Assembly: GCA_016776705.1 (NCBI GenBank)
Contig: JADHSW010000050.1
Span: forward strand, 1-15,409
Origin: Rhodospirillales bacterium
Lineage (GTDB): Bacteria; Pseudomonadota; Alphaproteobacteria; Rhodospirillales; JABHCV01
Reading direction: 5' to 3'
Length of the DNA stretch: 15,409 nt
The notes under the pieces were generated by a model. That model was not told the origin of the DNA. It did no database searches and was given only the letters and a program-made list of their open reading frames with translations. The translations under genes were made by a program, and so were the position numbers. Shown here piece after piece: positions 8,879 to 15,409 of the stretch (the stretch's first letter is position 1; every line of letters starts with the position of its first letter).

Positions 8879-10162
8879 CTAAGCGTCCTTCTCGAAGACG
8901 GTGCGGCCATCGACAACGGTTTTGAGCACCACTCCTTGCACCGGTCGACCGTCAAAGGGGGTGTTCTTGGAAATGCTTTGCATTTTGTCAGCATCAACTT
9001 TCCAGCCCCGTCCGGGATCGACCAGTACGAGATCGGCGGGTGCGCCTTTTTTCAGCCTTCCGGCTTCCAGTTTCAATAAATCAGCCGGGGCGCTTGTGAT
9101 CAGCCGCAGGGCGGAAAGAAGATCAAGGTGGCCGTTGTGGAAGAGCTCAAGCGTGATAACCAGCAGGGTTTCCAGCCCGACACCGCCAAATGCTGCCTGG
9201 GCGAAGGGCAGTCGTTTTGATTCCTCATCGTGTGGCGCATGGTCCGATGCAATGGCGTCGATGGTGCCATCCTGCAAGCCTTCGATCACGGCGAGGCGAT
9301 CTTCTTCGGCGCGAAGCGGCGGCGACAATTTGGCGAAAGTACGATATTCGCCAACGGCGATTTCGCTCAGGGCAAAATAGGGCGGAGCAGTATCGCAGGT
9401 AATGGCCAGCCCCCGTGCCTTTGCTCTCCTGACCACGTCTACGGCTTCGCCTGTCGACAAGTGCGCGAAGTGCAACCTGCCGCCGGTCATTTCCGCCAAT
9501 CGGATATCGCGCTCGACCATGATAATTTCAGCCTCGCGCGGGATGCCCGAAAGGCCCAGTCGGGTCGATGTCTCGCCCGAATTCATCACGCCACCCTGTG
9601 CCAGTGATGGCTCTTCCGGGTGCTGAATAATCATTTGCCCGAAGTTTGACGCATAACTTAAGGCGCGGCGCATGATCTGGGCATTGCTGACAGCCTTGAC
9701 CCCATCGGTAAAGGCCAGTGCGCCGGATTCAGACAACAAGCCGATTTCGGCCAACTCCTCACCCATCAGACCCTTGGTTACTGCGCCATATGGATAGACC
9801 TTCGCCAGTCCCAGTTTGCGGGCGCGGCGGGCGACGAATTCCAGTACCGACATATCGTCAATAACCGGATTGGTGTTGGGCAGACAGACCATTGAGGTGA
9901 CACCCCCCGCAGTGGCCGCGCGTCCTGCCGATGCCAGCGTGCCCTTGTATTCCTCACCAGGTTCGCGCAACTGTACCCGCATATCGACCAGACCTGGTAT
10001 CAGGCACAGGCCCTTGCAATCGACGATTTGTGCGTCATCAGGTGGCGACAGGTCGGGACCGAAATCGACGACGGTTTCGCCTTCGCTGATCAATGCGCCG
10101 GGACTGTCAAGGCCGCTGGCGGGGTCCAGCAGGCGGGCGTTGATGTAGGCAACGCGGTTCAT
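8879..10162 (-). CDS. pyrC: Dihydroorotase homologue lacking the HxH metal motif, probably non-catalytic (PyrC'-like)
   Basis: Amidohydrolase-fold protein of the type I dihydroorotase family (427 residues). The usual DMHVHLREPG reads DMRVQLREPG, so the two histidines that bind the first metal are Arg62 and Gln64 (codons CGG and CAG, 9977-9979 and 9971-9973). The usual TPHH segment is also changed, to TAPPYF (258-263). Other features remain: Arg66, PNTNP (95-99), Asp153 in FTDG, His181, His234 in HLST and Asp307 in SDHAPHD. Reading frame and length are intact, so it is not a decayed gene. Its start overlaps pyrB by 4 bases (ATGA). In Pseudomonas an inactive homologue, PyrC', encoded just after pyrB, supports assembly of aspartate transcarbamoylase. 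I infer a similar scaffold role, with a catalytic dihydroorotase elsewhere in the genome. Automatic annotation would call it a plain dihydroorotase. Confidence 0.88.
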   Translation of the reverse strand: MNRVAYINARLLDPASGLDSPGALISEGETVVDFGPDLSPPDDAQIVDCKGLCLIPGLVDMRVQLREPGEEYKGTLASAGRAATAGGVTSMVCLPNTNPVIDDMSVLEFVARRARKLGLAKVYPYGAVTKGLMGEELAEIGLLSESGALAFTDGVKAVSNAQIMRRALSYASNFGQMIIQHPEEPSLAQGGVMNSGETSTRLGLSGIPREAEIIMVERDIRLAEMTGGRLHFAHLSTGEAVDVVRRAKARGLAITCDTAPPYFALSEIAVGEYRTFAKLSPPLRAEEDRLAVIEGLQDGTIDAIASDHAPHDEESKRLPFAQAAFGGVGLETLLVITLELFHNGHLDLLSALRLITSAPADLLKLEAGRLKKGAPADLVLVDPGRGWKVDADKMQSISKNTPFDGRPVQGVVLKTVVDGRTVFEKDA

Positions 10163-11124
10163 GATCCATCTTCCTTCGGGGCATACAGGGTCAGTAGTTC
10201 AAGGCAGGCCATTCGCACGGCGACACCCATTTCGACCTGTTCGCGAATGGCTGAACGGCCAATGTCGTCAGCCACTTCCGAGGCGATTTCAACACCGCGA
10301 TTCATCGGTCCCGGATGCATGATCAGGGCGTCTTCCCTGGCGTTGGCAAGCTTCTCATAATCCAGACCAAAGAAATGGAAGTATTCGCGGATTGACGGGA
10401 AGAACCCGCCTTGCATGCGTTCGGTTTGCAAGCGCAGCATCATCACGATGTCGCAGTCCTTCAGGCCTTCGTTCATATCATTGAAGACTTCCACGCCCAG
10501 TCTTTCAATGCTTGACGGGATCAGGGTTTTTGGAGCGATCAGCCTGACTTGTGCGCCCATGGCGTTCAGCAGGTGGATGTTGGAGCGCGCCACCCGGGAA
10601 TGGGCGATGTCACCGCAAATGGCGACCAGCAATCCCGATATGCGGCCCTTGCGGCGGCGGATGGTCAAGGCGTCGAGGAGGGCTTGCGTCGGATGTTCAT
10701 GGCGACCGTCACCGGCATTGATGACGGCGCAGTTTACCTTTTCCGAAAGCAGTTGCACGGCGCCTGAGTCATTGTGGCGGACAACCAGTACATCCGGGTG
10801 CATGGCGTTCAGGGTCATCGCCGTATCGATCAGGGTTTCACCCTTTTTGACCGAACTGGTCGCCACCGACATATTGATGACGTTGCCGCCAAGTTGCTTT
10901 CCGGCAAGTTCGAACGAGGTGCGGGTGCGCGTCGAATCTTCATAGAACAGGTTGATAATGGTGCGCCCGCCAAGCATCGACAATGTCTTGTCGGTTTGTC
11001 GATTATGTTCGACATAACTTTCAGCGCGATCCAGAAGAAGTGAAATAACGTCCTGTGAAAGCCCCTCTATTCCAAGAAGATGCCTATGGGGAAAACGGAT
11101 TTGATCCAACGCTATTTCGCTCAT
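10159..11124 (-). CDS. pyrB: Aspartate carbamoyltransferase catalytic subunit
   Basis: Joins carbamoyl phosphate and aspartate in pyrimidine synthesis. It has 321 residues from the ATG at 11124. The carbamoyl-phosphate motif STRTRTSFE is at 64-72, the active-site lysine region SVKKGET at 91-97, HPTQ at 144-147 and HPGPMNRG at 270-277. The frame is open 27 codons further upstream to a GTG at 11205, but that extension is not family-like and MSEIALDQIRFPHRHLLGIE is the normal N-terminus. No Shine-Dalgarno sequence precedes the ATG. A candidate promoter would start transcription only about two bases upstream, so the message may be nearly leaderless. It overlaps the following dihydroorotase-like gene by ATGA, fitting a complex of the two products. 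Confidence 0.96.
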   Translation of the reverse strand: MSEIALDQIRFPHRHLLGIEGLSQDVISLLLDRAESYVEHNRQTDKTLSMLGGRTIINLFYEDSTRTRTSFELAGKQLGGNVINMSVATSSVKKGETLIDTAMTLNAMHPDVLVVRHNDSGAVQLLSEKVNCAVINAGDGRHEHPTQALLDALTIRRRKGRISGLLVAICGDIAHSRVARSNIHLLNAMGAQVRLIAPKTLIPSSIERLGVEVFNDMNEGLKDCDIVMMLRLQTERMQGGFFPSIREYFHFFGLDYEKLANAREDALIMHPGPMNRGVEIASEVADDIGRSAIREQVEMGVAVRMACLELLTLYAPKEDGS

Positions 11125-11132
11125 AAAGCGGA

Positions 11133-11161
11133 ACAATAGGGAGGCTTTATTAAAAGCGCAA
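11133..11161 (-). promoter_or_regulatory. Candidate pyrB promoter, implying a near-leaderless mRNA
   Basis: On the minus strand TTGCGC (11156-11161), a 17-base spacer and TATTGT (11133-11138) can be aligned. The -10 is identical to that of rpmG and the -35 to that proposed for gatC. Predicted transcription start is about 11126, two bases before the ATG. The -35 matches the general consensus at only three positions, so the call is tentative. Confidence 0.35.
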
Positions 11162-11288
11162 GCTGCAGTTTTAACTGGAATTTCTGCTAGCTTTGAATTT
11201 GGCACGCAGGCAATTCACGGTTACAGTGCACTCACCAAACAACATTGCGGGAAATTCCGCATACAATGGCCATAAATCAAGGGGTCGC

Positions 11289-12161
11289 ATGAGCCAGACA
11301 ATCACAGATTACCGTCGAAACCTGATTAGTTTGTCGAAGGTATTGGAAAAAAAACACTTTTTTATCGTTGGGCTGACTCGCCCAGGAACGGTATGGCTGC
11401 AACATGCCATCAATGCCCACCCCGATGCCTGCTGCAAGGGGGAAGGGCATTTTACCAACGCCCTGTTTCCCCTGCTTGGCAAGGCTTTTGCCGATTACAA
11501 CAAACACATGCTTACGGACAAGGCGCGTATGGAGGCTGCCGGAATCAGCGCCGCCAATCCGGGGGCTTCTGCGGCGTATTCAAACGACGATGTGCGCTTC
11601 CTGATGGCAACAGCCTCCGCCCTGATTCTTGATCGCTGGGCAGGCAAGGAGGATGTCTCGTGTATTGGTGAAAAAACTCCCGAACATGCCTTGGGCCTTG
11701 AAAGCCTGTGCGAGGTTTTCCCGGACGCGCTGATTGTTCATGTTATTCGTGATGGTCGCGACGAAGCGGTTTCTGTGTATGACTACAACCTCAAGGTTAA
11801 TCCTCAGGGATTTACGGCCAAGTTCCCGGATATGGCGGCATTTGCCGAATCCTTCGCGGGCAACTGGACACGGGCGGTTGGCGCGGCGCGTTATTTCGGA
11901 CGAAGCCATGGTGAAAACTATATGGAGATTCGTTGTGAGGATTTGCACACTGAAGCTTCGACCGATGTGGAACGGCTTTGTCGTTTCCTGAGCATTGATG
12001 ACGACCCAGAGGCGATTTCCCAATGTGTTGAAGCGGGGCGCAGGATCGCCTTTAAAGACGGGATTATCGGTCAGTGGCAGGATCGCTTTGATGATAAATC
12101 GACGGCGGGCTTCACTCGACAAGCCGGCGAACTGCTTAAGCTTCTCGACTACAGCTCTTAA
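11289..12161 (+). CDS. Sulfotransferase domain protein
   Basis: Probable PAPS-dependent sulfotransferase of 290 residues, acceptor unknown. The 5'-phosphosulfate-binding loop is VGLTRPGTVWLQ (27-38), where the usual Lys of PKSGTTWL is replaced by Arg31 and the Ser by Pro32. GEKTPEH (127-133) and the 3'-phosphate loop HVIRDGRDEAVSVYDY (151-166) are clear. The segment ENYMEIRCEDLH (209-220) is typical of this superfamily. No signal peptide or membrane segment is seen, so it is probably cytoplasmic. The ATG at 11289 has a good ribosome binding site (AAGGGG, four bases upstream); longer starts do not. It stands alone on the plus strand and its stop overlaps that of the permease gene by four bases. 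No partner gene for a sulfated glycan or lipid is nearby. Confidence 0.85.
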   Translation: MSQTITDYRRNLISLSKVLEKKHFFIVGLTRPGTVWLQHAINAHPDACCKGEGHFTNALFPLLGKAFADYNKHMLTDKARMEAAGISAANPGASAAYSNDDVRFLMATASALILDRWAGKEDVSCIGEKTPEHALGLESLCEVFPDALIVHVIRDGRDEAVSVYDYNLKVNPQGFTAKFPDMAAFAESFAGNWTRAVGAARYFGRSHGENYMEIRCEDLHTEASTDVERLCRFLSIDDDPEAISQCVEAGRRIAFKDGIIGQWQDRFDDKSTAGFTRQAGELLKLLDYSS

Positions 12162-13078
12162 CTAAGCAACACAACGATGATCGGCATGGTGATCATGGCG
12201 AACACCGTGGTTGCCGTTATGGTTCCCGCCAGCAGCGCCGTATCCCCTCCCATTTGCCGTGCCAGTACATAGGATGTGGCGGAAACCGGAAGCGCCGCAT
12301 ACAACACGACAATGGTTTGCGAAAGCCCGCTTACTCCAAACGCCTGACAAGTCAGGTATGTAATCGCTGGAAGGGCGCACAGCTTGACTGCCGTCGTCAA
12401 GCCAACTGTGAGCCCGGCCTTGCGCATGGCGTCAAAATCAAGACCCGCGCCCACCGCAAGCAGGCCGATAGGCAGGGCGGCACGCCCCAGTATTTCCAGA
12501 AACGGGCCAATAAGTGGCGGCAGGCCAATGCCTGTGACGTTAAGCAAGGCACCCAGGGCGCAGGCGATAATCAGCGGATTGCGGGCAACCGGTTCCAGGG
12601 TTTGAGACCAGTTTGGAATGTCGCCGCGTTGCCTCGCATGACGAACCAGCACAATGACGCTCAGGATGTTGACCAGGGGAACGACGACGGCGACGCAAAC
12701 ACTGACCAGAGTCAATCCGGCGCCATCGTACAAGGCGACGGCGGCGGCTATGCCCAAATAGACATTGGGCCGGATGGTTCCCTGAAAGACAGACGTAAAA
12801 GCGGGACCGTCCAGGTCCAGCCGGGGACGGGCCAACAGTGCCAGGGCGGAAATGACCAGTACACCCGAACAACTGGCCCAGATCATCGGGGTAACATCAA
12901 TCTCGCCGAATTCCGCCTTCGCCGTATTGGCCAGCAGCAAGGACGGAAAAAACAGGAAATAGGTCATTTTTTCCGCTGGCGACCAGAATGCTTCACTGAC
13001 CAACTCGCGCTTTTTCAGCATATATCCCAGCAGGATCATCAGGAAGACCGGAGTCAGCGCGGAAAAAATAGGGATCAT
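12158..13078 (-). CDS. AEC-family permease (auxin efflux carrier type)
   Basis: Integral membrane protein of 306 residues with about eight to ten hydrophobic segments in two halves, the arrangement of AEC transporters, which bacteria use for small organic anions such as malonate or malate. Visible family features are the N-terminal PVFLMILLGYMLKKR (10-24), the central QGTIRPNVYLG segment and the second-half ARNPLIIACALGALLN and LPIGLLAVGAGL segments. Substrate cannot be predicted. Its ATG overlaps the ruvX stop by four bases (ATGA), so it is translated with ruvX as one unit. Its stop (12158-12160) overlaps that of the convergent sulfotransferase, leaving no room for an intergenic terminator. 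Confidence 0.88.
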   Translation of the reverse strand: MIPIFSALTPVFLMILLGYMLKKRELVSEAFWSPAEKMTYFLFFPSLLLANTAKAEFGEIDVTPMIWASCSGVLVISALALLARPRLDLDGPAFTSVFQGTIRPNVYLGIAAAVALYDGAGLTLVSVCVAVVVPLVNILSVIVLVRHARQRGDIPNWSQTLEPVARNPLIIACALGALLNVTGIGLPPLIGPFLEILGRAALPIGLLAVGAGLDFDAMRKAGLTVGLTTAVKLCALPAITYLTCQAFGVSGLSQTIVVLYAALPVSATSYVLARQMGGDTALLAGTITATTVFAMITMPIIVVLLS

Positions 13079-13548
13079 CGGAAACTCGATCCCAAAGAAT
13101 CCAGCGCTCCCTGCAGGATATAGGCGGCGGCGGCCTTGTCGACGACTTCTGCCCGGCGCTTGCGGGTCATATCCATCTCGCTGATCAGTATCCGCTGGAC
13201 GGCGGCGGTGGACAGGCGTTCATCCCAGAAAGCCAGCGCGATATCGCGACGTTCCAGCAGGTTGTTGGCGAACTGGCGGGTTGATTGACAGCGGGGACCT
13301 TCGGTGCCGTCCATGCTGACGGGTAGTCCCAGAACCAGACCTGCCACTTCATACTCATCAATCAGCGCTTCAAGCTTCTGGACATCCGGGGTGAATTTTA
13401 CGCGCTTGATGGTTTCCAGGGGCGAGGCGATGGTCAGGGTGACATCACTTAACGCCAGACCAATGGTTTTTGTCCCTAAATCCAACCCCATTAACCGGTC
13501 ACCGGTTTTAAGGGATTGGGATATTCGGTCGAGTTCCACCACGGCCAT
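13075..13548 (-). CDS. ruvX: RuvX/YqgF, putative pre-16S rRNA nuclease (Holliday-junction-resolvase fold)
   Basis: RNase H-like fold protein of 157 residues linked to maturation of the 16S rRNA 5' end. The family motifs are all visible: GLDLGTKTIGLALSD (21-35) with the acidic Asp23, LGLPVSMDGTEGPR (73-86), WDERLSTAAV (108-117) with Glu110 and VDKAAAAYIL (136-145) with Asp137. The extra 17 residues before GDRLMGLD are common in alphaproteobacteria. The ATG at 13548 has AGGAA about seven bases upstream. It leads a two-gene unit with the AEC permease and is divergent from the SH3b gene. A ruvX position next to gatCA is common in alphaproteobacteria. Confidence 0.94.
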   Translation of the reverse strand: MAVVELDRISQSLKTGDRLMGLDLGTKTIGLALSDVTLTIASPLETIKRVKFTPDVQKLEALIDEYEVAGLVLGLPVSMDGTEGPRCQSTRQFANNLLERRDIALAFWDERLSTAAVQRILISEMDMTRKRRAEVVDKAAAAYILQGALDSLGSSFR

Positions 13549-13572
13549 GGTTGTTTTCCTGTCATCACGTTA

Positions 13573-13588
13573 TGTAACATCGATCACA
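13573..13588. promoter_or_regulatory. CRP/FNR-family-like binding site between ruvX and the SH3b gene
   Basis: TGTAACATCGATCACA fits TGTGA-N6-TCACA with nine of ten arm bases. Its centre is about 32 bases upstream of the ruvX start codon and about 106 bases upstream of the TTG of the SH3b gene. The remaining intergenic region holds an AT-rich stretch (13645-13670) with TACAAT (13660-13665) that could be a -10 for the SH3b gene, but I see no good -35. The match could be chance and no regulator is in view. Confidence 0.3.
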
Positions 13589-13686
13589 GTAACTATCCGC
13601 TGCATTTTCGTCATTGAAAAAGACGGTGGAGGTGATCCGGGCAATTCGTTATTATTTCTTACAATTATTCCAGCTATTTCAGTGAG

Positions 13687-14514
13687 TTGCTTATTTTGAG
13701 ATATCGCATACCCCTTGTTGTCGCTCGATGGGTCGCCACCATGGCCTTGTTTGGCATTGTTGCGCTGGACGGGAACAGTGCGCGCGGCGAAGACAGGCAG
13801 TTTCTGGGGCTTGACATTACTGTTCTGGAAGGAACCTATCTGGTCACCAAAGGGGCTAATATTCGCGCTGCTCCCAAGACTGAATCGGAGAAACTTGGGA
13901 CCGTAAATCCTGGAGCCAAAATCGAAGTTGTTGGGCGCGCCAAAGGCGGCGCCGGCTGGATGGCGATCCAGCAGGACGGCAAGGATTTCGGCTTCGTCTA
14001 TGCGCCGATACTGTTACCGATGATTGACGGCACCCTGGACAAGAGTGTTTCAGGACGAGTGCTGATAGAAAAACATTCACCCTGCGGCTACACCTTTGAA
14101 TTCAGGGGAAAGAATACGGTTGAGGGCGAAGATTATATTTTTTCAGATTATGAAATTATCTATCGCTGCAATGAAAAAGGTAAACCTTTCAGGGTGCTGG
14201 CCCCTATGTTCATGACCGAGGTGCCGTTCCGTCTGACACACAAACCGGCCTTTCAGATCAGCATTGATCTGCTGGAAGTCGAAAACGGCCTGGACGAGAT
14301 ATTTTCGACATCTTTCGAATACCTGCCGGAAGAAAAAAGAGTCGTCTTTATAGGGGTATCCATCAAGGAACTGGGCCGCACACCCAGGAACAAAGAAAGA
14401 TCCGCAAATTCCATCGCCGAGGCGCTGGCCGCAGCCGTCGAAATAGCACCCGATGCGTGGAATGAAAAAGTCTGGCAGCAACTGTCAAAAGAACTTGTCG
14501 ATGGCGGCGGCTAG
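13687..14514 (+). CDS. Secreted SH3b-domain protein of unknown function
   Basis: Protein of 275 residues with an N-terminal signal sequence: basic start, hydrophobic stretch, likely cleavage near NSARG-ED (residues 30-36). A bacterial SH3 domain covers about residues 50-112 (YLVTKGANIRAAPKTESEKL, then GWMAIQ and GFVYAPIL). Such domains often bind peptidoglycan or periplasmic partners. The part from about 120 to 230 matches nothing I recognise. It looks beta-rich and contains the only two cysteines, Cys133 and Cys161, which could form a disulfide. The start is uncertain: TTG at 13687 and TTG at 13696 both give a good signal peptide, and the latter has GTGAG nine bases upstream. ATG at 13741 would remove the basic n-region. 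It is followed by gatC, which seems to have its own promoter. Confidence 0.8.
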   Translation: MLILRYRIPLVVARWVATMALFGIVALDGNSARGEDRQFLGLDITVLEGTYLVTKGANIRAAPKTESEKLGTVNPGAKIEVVGRAKGGAGWMAIQQDGKDFGFVYAPILLPMIDGTLDKSVSGRVLIEKHSPCGYTFEFRGKNTVEGEDYIFSDYEIIYRCNEKGKPFRVLAPMFMTEVPFRLTHKPAFQISIDLLEVENGLDEIFSTSFEYLPEEKRVVFIGVSIKELGRTPRNKERSANSIAEALAAAVEIAPDAWNEKVWQQLSKELVDGGG

Positions 14515-14529
14515 CAACCCTTTGTCTGC

Positions 14530-14558
14530 TTGCGCCCCGGGGGAGCGGATGGTACCTT
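14530..14558 (+). promoter_or_regulatory. Candidate gatC promoter
   Basis: TTGCGC (14530-14535), a 17-base spacer and TACCTT (14553-14558) sit in the 87-base gap before gatC. Transcription would start near 14565, leaving a leader of about 37 bases. The -35 hexamer is the same as the one proposed for pyrB. The match to the general consensus is weak, so this is tentative. Confidence 0.35.
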
Positions 14559-14562
14559 CCGC
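14545..14562. repeat. Near-perfect palindrome overlapping the candidate gatC -10
   Basis: GCGGATGGTACCTTCCGC is an 18-base inverted repeat with nine-base arms, no spacer and one mismatched pair. It covers the proposed -10 element, where an operator would act. No run of T follows, so it does not resemble an intrinsic terminator for the SH3b gene. Confidence 0.4.
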
Positions 14563-14601
14563 GCCGATTTCATGAATTCTTAAACGGGGTTTGAGCCTTC
14601 C

Positions 14602-14889
14602 ATGTCACTGGATAAAGAAACCGTCAAAAGCATTGCAAATCTGGCCCGTATCAAGGTGCCGGACGAGAACCTGGAACATCTGGCCGGGGAACTTTCAAGT
14701 ATCCTGGAATGGGTCGAGCAACTGAATGGTGTCGATACGGATGGGGTCGAGCCGCTGGCCAGCGTCGTCGATGTGACGCTGCCGCTACGCGCTGACAAAA
14801 TCAGCGACGGTGATTGCCGTGACAAGGTGCTTGCGAACGGCCCGGATACCGAGGACGGTTATTACGCCGTTCCCAAGGTCGTAGAGTAG
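14602..14889 (+). CDS. gatC: Asp-tRNA(Asn)/Glu-tRNA(Gln) amidotransferase subunit C
   Basis: Small structural subunit of GatCAB, which converts mischarged Glu-tRNA(Gln) and/or Asp-tRNA(Asn) to the correct aminoacyl-tRNA. It has 95 residues, normal length, with the typical N-terminal helix MSLDKETVKSIANLARIKV and the central SILEWVEQLNGVDTDGVEPL. The C-terminal end TEDGYYAVPKVVE matches the family's belt that wraps around GatA. The ribosome binding site is weak. It is followed after 11 bases by gatA, so the two are co-transcribed. Confidence 0.96.
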   Translation: MSLDKETVKSIANLARIKVPDENLEHLAGELSSILEWVEQLNGVDTDGVEPLASVVDVTLPLRADKISDGDCRDKVLANGPDTEDGYYAVPKVVE

Positions 14890-14900
14890 GGGACGGAACA

Positions 14901-15409
14901 ATGACAAAGCTGACCGACCTCACCATTGCCAGCGCCCGCGACGGGCTGACAAAAGGCGACTTCACGGCTGTTGAACTGGCCGAAACCCACATCAGCGCCA
15001 TGGAAACAGCCCGTGGCCTTAACGCCTTTATTACCGAAACCCCGGATATCGCACTTGATCGCGCCCAGGAATCTGACAAGCGCCGCGCCGCTGGCAACGT
15101 CGCCGGTCCCATGGACGGCATCTGCGTTGCGATCAAGGATCTGTTCTGCACAGAAGGGGTTCTAACCACCGCCGGATCGCACATTCTGGACGGCTTCACG
15201 CCGCCTTATGAATCTACGGTGACAACCAAGCTTCGCGACGCTGGTGCGGTGATGCTGGGCAAGACCAACCTGGACGAATTCGCCATGGGGTCCGCCAACA
15301 TCACCAGCTATTATGGCAACGTCATCAACCCGTGGAAGGGAAAAGACGGCAAGGATTTGGTTCCGGGCGGCTCATCCGGTGGATCGGCGGCCGCTGTAGC
15401 AGGTCGTCT
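14901..15409 (+). CDS. gatA: Asp-tRNA(Asn)/Glu-tRNA(Gln) amidotransferase subunit A, 5' part only
   Basis: Glutaminase subunit of GatCAB, which releases ammonia from glutamine for transfer to the mischarged tRNA. The first 169 codons are present and the window ends inside the amidase signature domain. The catalytic Lys79 is seen in VAIKDLF and the cis-Ser at about 158 in VPGGSSGGSAAAVA. The nucleophilic serine, about 24 residues further on, lies outside the window. LGKTNLDEFAMGS (119-131) is a hallmark of GatA. The ATG at 14901 has a strong ribosome binding site (AGGGGACGG). gatB is expected next but cannot be seen. Confidence 0.96.
   Translation, partial: MTKLTDLTIASARDGLTKGDFTAVELAETHISAMETARGLNAFITETPDIALDRAQESDKRRAAGNVAGPMDGICVAIKDLFCTEGVLTTAGSHILDGFTPPYESTVTTKLRDAGAVMLGKTNLDEFAMGSANITSYYGNVINPWKGKDGKDLVPGGSSGGSAAAVAGR

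Noticed and set aside
11245..11267. TGCGG-N6-CCGCA inverted repeat and TACAAT upstream of the sulfotransferase gene as a promoter/operator
   Set aside because: TACAAT (11262-11267) has no -35 at 16-18 bases and the arms are only five bases, so the evidence is too thin for a feature.
11580..12122. 180-codon minus-strand open frame inside the sulfotransferase gene
   Set aside because: It is complementary to the conserved sulfotransferase motifs, with no recognisable product and no ribosome binding site.
12254..13123. Long plus-strand open frame (289 codons) across the permease gene
   Set aside because: It is antisense to a clear AEC permease. The product is rich in Gln, Arg, Asn and Asp with no domain, as expected for the complement of hydrophobic codons, and there is no ribosome binding site.

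Overview
The window looks like a core-chromosome segment of an alphaproteobacterium, most likely a Rhodospirillales-type organism of moderate GC content. The evidence is gene order and protein type, not a database match: pyrB-pyrC-plsY-dprA-topA-rnr in one run, an S41 peptidase and a zinc-free (cysteine-less) ribosomal protein L33 after it, and ruvX divergent from gatC-gatA. Almost everything is housekeeping, and I see no mobile element, CRISPR array, tRNA, rRNA or defence system. There is no gene-free stretch longer than 300 bases.

Left part (1-11124, all minus strand, transcribed right to left): pyrB and a dihydroorotase homologue overlap by 4 bases. plsY (phospholipid synthesis), dprA (DNA uptake/recombination), topA (topoisomerase I) and rnr (RNase R, TTG start) follow with mostly short gaps. 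A lipoprotein-type S41/PDZ peptidase comes next, then rpmG with its own promoter. At the extreme left edge the first seven codons of another minus-strand gene are visible and read like a response regulator.

Middle part (11125-13548): a plus-strand sulfotransferase gene sits beside pyrB and is the least 'core' gene here. It collides tail to tail, with overlapping stop codons, with an AEC-family permease gene. That permease gene overlaps ruvX (minus strand) by 4 bases.

Right part (13549-15409, plus strand): a 138-base divergent intergenic region carries a CRP/FNR-like site. It is followed by a secreted SH3b-domain protein with an unrecognised C-terminal half, then gatC and the first 169 codons of gatA (tRNA-dependent amidotransferase), which runs off the window.

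Main points worth a second look: (1) the 'pyrC' product has lost the metal-binding HxH motif (RxQ instead), which suggests a non-catalytic PyrC'-type partner of PyrB; (2) three candidate promoters, two of them with inverted repeats over the -10 and one implying a nearly leaderless pyrB mRNA; (3) the orphan sulfotransferase; (4) the SH3b protein of unknown function. I found no convincing new multi-gene system.
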